A model generated the notes under the pieces. It did not search any database. It was not told where the DNA came from and was given only the letters and a program-made list of their open reading frames with translations. A stretch of 16,085 nucleotides of DNA from an uncultured Candidatus Planktophila sp. (GTDB lineage: Bacteria; Actinomycetota; Actinomycetes; Nanopelagicales; Nanopelagicaceae). Shown here piece after piece: positions 13,966 to 16,085 of the stretch. The stretch lies in NCBI GenBank assembly GCA_937927965.1, contig CALEZA010000132.1, positions 1 to 16,085 on the forward strand, given 5' to 3'. Position numbers and translations under genes: made by a program. The first letter of the stretch is position 1. Each line of letters begins with the position of its first letter.

Positions 13966-15069
13966 ATGAGTACTCACCACCCAGGGCCAGATGTCACTGG
14001 CGCATGGCTTGAATTCGATGATCCTGGTGAGCGCAAGTTCGTCAAGATCGGATATCTCTTGCTTGAAAGCGGAGAAGTCCTTCCTGATATCACCATTGCC
14101 TATCAATCATGGGGCACGCTCAATGCAGATGGCAGCAATGCAATTCTGATCAATCATGCAATGACAGGCTGGTCAGATGTTCCTTCATGGTGGCCGCAGA
14201 TGGTCGGTCCAGGTCTGCCATTTGATACTGATAAATATTTTGTCGTGTGCCCTAATGTTATTGGTGGATGTCAGGGTTCAACAGGACCATCATCTATTGC
14301 AGCAGATGGAAAACGATATGGCTCTCGCTTTCCTGTGATCACTATTCGTGACATGGTCAACGCCGAAGTTGCATTCTCTGATGCTCTTGGGATTAAGAAG
14401 TATTTACTTGCCGTGGGTCCTTCGCTGGGTGGAATGAGATCGCTTGAGTGGGCGATTCAACTTCCAGATCGTGTGGGAGCAATCTGCACCATTGGTTCAT
14501 CAGCTGTTGCCACAGGTGATCAAATAGGAACTGCCTCTATTCAGATTAGAGCGATTAAGACTGATCCATACTTCAATAGAGGCGATTACTACGAGCAAGC
14601 TCGTGGCCCTGTGGAGGGAATGGGTATTGCTCGTCGCATCGCCCATCTGACCTATCGCACAGAATCAGAGATGGATGTGCGCTTTGGAAGACAGCTCCAA
14701 GGTGATGAGACTGGCCGCTATGCCGTTGAGTCATATCTGGACCACCAGGCAGAAAAACTTGCGAAGAGATTCGATGCAAATACCTATATTGCCCTCACAG
14801 AGGCGATGAACTCCCACGATGTGGGGCGCGATCGAGGGGGAGTGACCAAGGCTCTTGAGGCGATTACCGTTCCTGTCGTCGTGGTCTCTATCGACACCGA
14901 CCGCCTCTTCCCACCTCGACTTCAGGTTGAGATATCTGAGCTCGTTCCAACGGCAGAACCGTTGATCTCCATCTCTTCAGACTTTGGACACGATGGATTC
15001 TTGGTCGAATCTGAGGCTGTGGGAGATGCAATCCGCCACGCCTTGGCAATCGCGCAAAAACCACGCTGA
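13966..15069 (+). CDS. metX: Homoserine O-acetyltransferase
   Basis: Transfers an acetyl group from acetyl-CoA to homoserine, the committed step of methionine synthesis by direct sulfhydrylation. It is an alpha/beta hydrolase fold of 367 residues, normal length. Motifs: LINHAMTGW (oxyanion region), NVIGGCQGSTGPSS (98-110), RFPVITIRDMVNAE, the nucleophile elbow GPSLGGMRSLEW with S153, then SIDTDRLFPP with D312 and FGHDGFLVE with H342, giving the Ser-Asp-His triad. The elbow reads GPSLGG where GGSMGG is usual. An acyl specificity for succinate cannot be excluded by eye. The start is ATG 13966, seven bases after AAGGA. An in-frame GTG at 13951 would add five residues but lies inside the riboswitch. 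No metY or metZ is adjacent. Regulation: SAM-IV riboswitch. Confidence 0.94.
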   Translation: MSTHHPGPDVTGAWLEFDDPGERKFVKIGYLLLESGEVLPDITIAYQSWGTLNADGSNAILINHAMTGWSDVPSWWPQMVGPGLPFDTDKYFVVCPNVIGGCQGSTGPSSIAADGKRYGSRFPVITIRDMVNAEVAFSDALGIKKYLLAVGPSLGGMRSLEWAIQLPDRVGAICTIGSSAVATGDQIGTASIQIRAIKTDPYFNRGDYYEQARGPVEGMGIARRIAHLTYRTESEMDVRFGRQLQGDETGRYAVESYLDHQAEKLAKRFDANTYIALTEAMNSHDVGRDRGGVTKALEAITVPVVVVSIDTDRLFPPRLQVEISELVPTAEPLISISSDFGHDGFLVESEAVGDAIRHALAIAQKPR

Positions 15070-15088
15070 AGTAGCCAATTTCTCTGGG

Positions 15089-15094
15089 TATAAT
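15089..15094 (+). promoter_or_regulatory. -10 box of the promoter for the lysine-rich protein gene
   Basis: A perfect TATAAT lies 20 bases after the metX stop. Transcription would start near 15101, giving a leader of about 63 bases before GTG 15164. No strong -35 is seen; GCTGAA at the metX stop is at about the right distance. The leader holds two copies of TTCGAG (15106-15111, 15115-15120), either of which can pair with CTCGAA (15141-15146), making two mutually exclusive stems upstream of the ribosome binding site. Confidence 0.5.
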
Positions 15095-15163
15095 ATGCCT
15101 ATCACTTCGAGCAGTTCGAGAGAGTAACTCCCGAAATTAGCTCGAAAAAACCAAAGGACAATT

Positions 15164-16085
15164 GTGGCTTCTACAGGTGCGCTCAAAAACAAGGCAACAG
15201 GCAAAAATGTTGCAAAGAAGGCAGTAGCAAAGAAAGCTGCCCCTGCAAAGAAGGCGGCTCCAGCTAAGAAAGCGGCAGCCAAGAAAACAGCTCCTGTAAA
15301 GAAGGCGGCAGCGAAGAAGGCAGCTCCAGCGAAGAAGGTTGCCGCAAAGAAAGCTCCTGTTAAAAAAGCACCTGCGAAGAAAGCTCCCGTAAAGAAAGCT
15401 CCCGCAAAACCAGTAAAGGTTGCGATGAAGAAGGAGCTTACCGCTAAAGAGGTGCAGCAGCTTGTCAATCTCAAGCGAGATATTGAACGCCATAAAGAGA
15501 TTGTTGAAGAACTTCGATCACATGGTATTGAAAACTATCGCCTTGCGGTAAAGAAGGAATTTATTCCGTTAGCTCAAGAAGTTCGCGAGCTTGATAAAAC
15601 AATTCCAGTTGATACAGAGAAGGCTTACAAGGCAGGTTTGGGTGGAGCACACCGCATCCTGTCCAAGGCGCAGATGGCTCTGATTGCACCACCACCTGCT
15701 CCTGTGAAGGAAGAATCACCAGTTAAGGGTGAGAAGGCAGCTGTCATTCTTGATGAAGATGGCAACGAAATTGTTGTTGAAGAAGTTGAGATCGAAGATG
15801 CTGAAACCCTAATTGCAGAAGCTTCTGAGATTATCGATGCTGAGGCAGATGGTGCCAAGGCTCGCGTTGCTGAAGTAACAGAGGAAGTAAATAAGTTTGA
15901 AGAGGGCTCATTCCTTCTCCTTGACTCTGAGTCAGATGATGATGAAGAAGATAAGAACGAGCGCGATAAGCATAAGAAAGACCTTAAGAACATCAATATG
16001 ATTCTTGAGGCTGTTAACGGCAAGATTCAAGGTCGCGAAGTACCTGCTAAGCACAATATTGATCAGGCAGAAGCCAAGGCTCTGA
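15164..16085 (+). CDS. Lysine-rich histone-H1-like tail protein with coiled-coil and acidic regions (partial, runs off the window)
   Basis: An open frame of 307 codons with no stop before the window end, so the C-terminus is missing. It starts with GTG, five bases after AAAGGA (15153-15158). Residues 8-90 are almost only Lys, Ala, Pro and Val, with twelve KK pairs spaced 4-6 residues apart (PAKKAAPAKKAAAKK type), as in histone-H1-like tails of actinobacterial DNA-binding proteins. Residues about 91-150 are charged and helical (KEVQQLVNLKRDIERHKEIVEELRS), likely a coiled coil. A proline hinge (APPPAPVKEESPVKG) leads to an acidic part (DEDGNEIVVEEVEIED, DSESDDDEED) and another helical basic part. 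It is not HU, Lsr2, DksA or a sigma factor as far as can be seen. The tail suggests nucleic acid or polyanion binding; the rest is unrecognised. It is monocistronic in view, with its own promoter. Confidence 0.85.
   Translation, partial: MASTGALKNKATGKNVAKKAVAKKAAPAKKAAPAKKAAAKKTAPVKKAAAKKAAPAKKVAAKKAPVKKAPAKKAPVKKAPAKPVKVAMKKELTAKEVQQLVNLKRDIERHKEIVEELRSHGIENYRLAVKKEFIPLAQEVRELDKTIPVDTEKAYKAGLGGAHRILSKAQMALIAPPPAPVKEESPVKGEKAAVILDEDGNEIVVEEVEIEDAETLIAEASEIIDAEADGAKARVAEVTEEVNKFEEGSFLLLDSESDDDEEDKNERDKHKKDLKNINMILEAVNGKIQGREVPAKHNIDQAEAKAL

Noticed and set aside
15106..15150. Hairpin TTCGAG/CTCGAA followed by an A-run, as a possible metX terminator
   Set aside because: The run after the stem is A on the plus strand, not T, and on the minus strand the T-run precedes the stem; it does not fit a terminator in either direction.
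15200..15420. Repeated AAGAAGGC-type units resembling a direct-repeat array
   Set aside because: The repeats keep the reading frame, vary at third codon positions and have no unique spacers; they encode the lysine-rich tail and are not a CRISPR or satellite array.
14977..16023. Minus-strand open frames rich in Phe/Ala/Gly or Ser opposite the right-edge gene (14977-15474, 15137-15493, 15625-16023)
   Set aside because: They are the antisense image of the lysine/alanine repeat and acidic codons of the plus-strand gene, lack ribosome binding sites and overlap each other; the plus-strand frame has a promoter, a ribosome binding site and protein-like composition.

Overview
The window reads as a compact actinobacterial chromosome segment of middling GC. 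The actinobacterial assignment rests on a SAM-IV riboswitch, a DUF4192 protein, an actinobacterial type of lumazine synthase and NUDIX protein, and promoters whose start site falls on or next to the ATG. Tight packing (TAATG and ATGA junctions, tail-to-tail genes that touch or overlap, no intergenic gap above about 135 bases) and GC below that of most actinobacteria suggest a streamlined lineage, for example freshwater acI-type (Nanopelagicales) bacteria. That placement is an inference.

Left part (1-3388): a riboflavin operon, ribD-ribE-ribBA-ribH. It is headed by an FMN riboswitch whose 5' half lies outside the window. The four genes overlap by 1-4 bases and together convert GTP and ribulose 5-phosphate to riboflavin, apart from the usual unassigned phosphatase step.

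Middle part (3377-9300): poorly characterised genes. A minus-strand protein with a Cys4 zinc-ribbon-like motif lies tail to tail with ribH. A divergent 155-residue protein follows. Then comes a minus-strand run read from right to left: a LigB/YgiD-type dioxygenase, a leucine-rich-repeat-variant (LRV) protein, and an 863-residue TPR/Sel1-like protein one base after the LRV gene. Three of these proteins carry similar lysine-plus-aromatic ends. The dioxygenase has a leaderless-type promoter overlapped by a perfect 18-bp palindrome, a likely operator.

Right part (9371-16085): a DinG/XPD-type iron-sulfur helicase; a NUDIX hydrolase overlapping a 50-residue membrane protein on the minus strand; a secreted PKD-like protein followed by a DUF4192 protein; then a promoter, a SAM-IV riboswitch and metX for methionine synthesis. 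At the right edge is an incomplete gene for an unusual protein with a histone-H1-like lysine/alanine/proline tail, a coiled-coil-like part and an acidic part.

No rRNA, tRNA, mobile element, CRISPR array or classical defence system was seen. The best leads for something undescribed are the lysine-rich protein at the right edge, the repeat-protein cluster with shared tails, and the palindrome controlling the dioxygenase.
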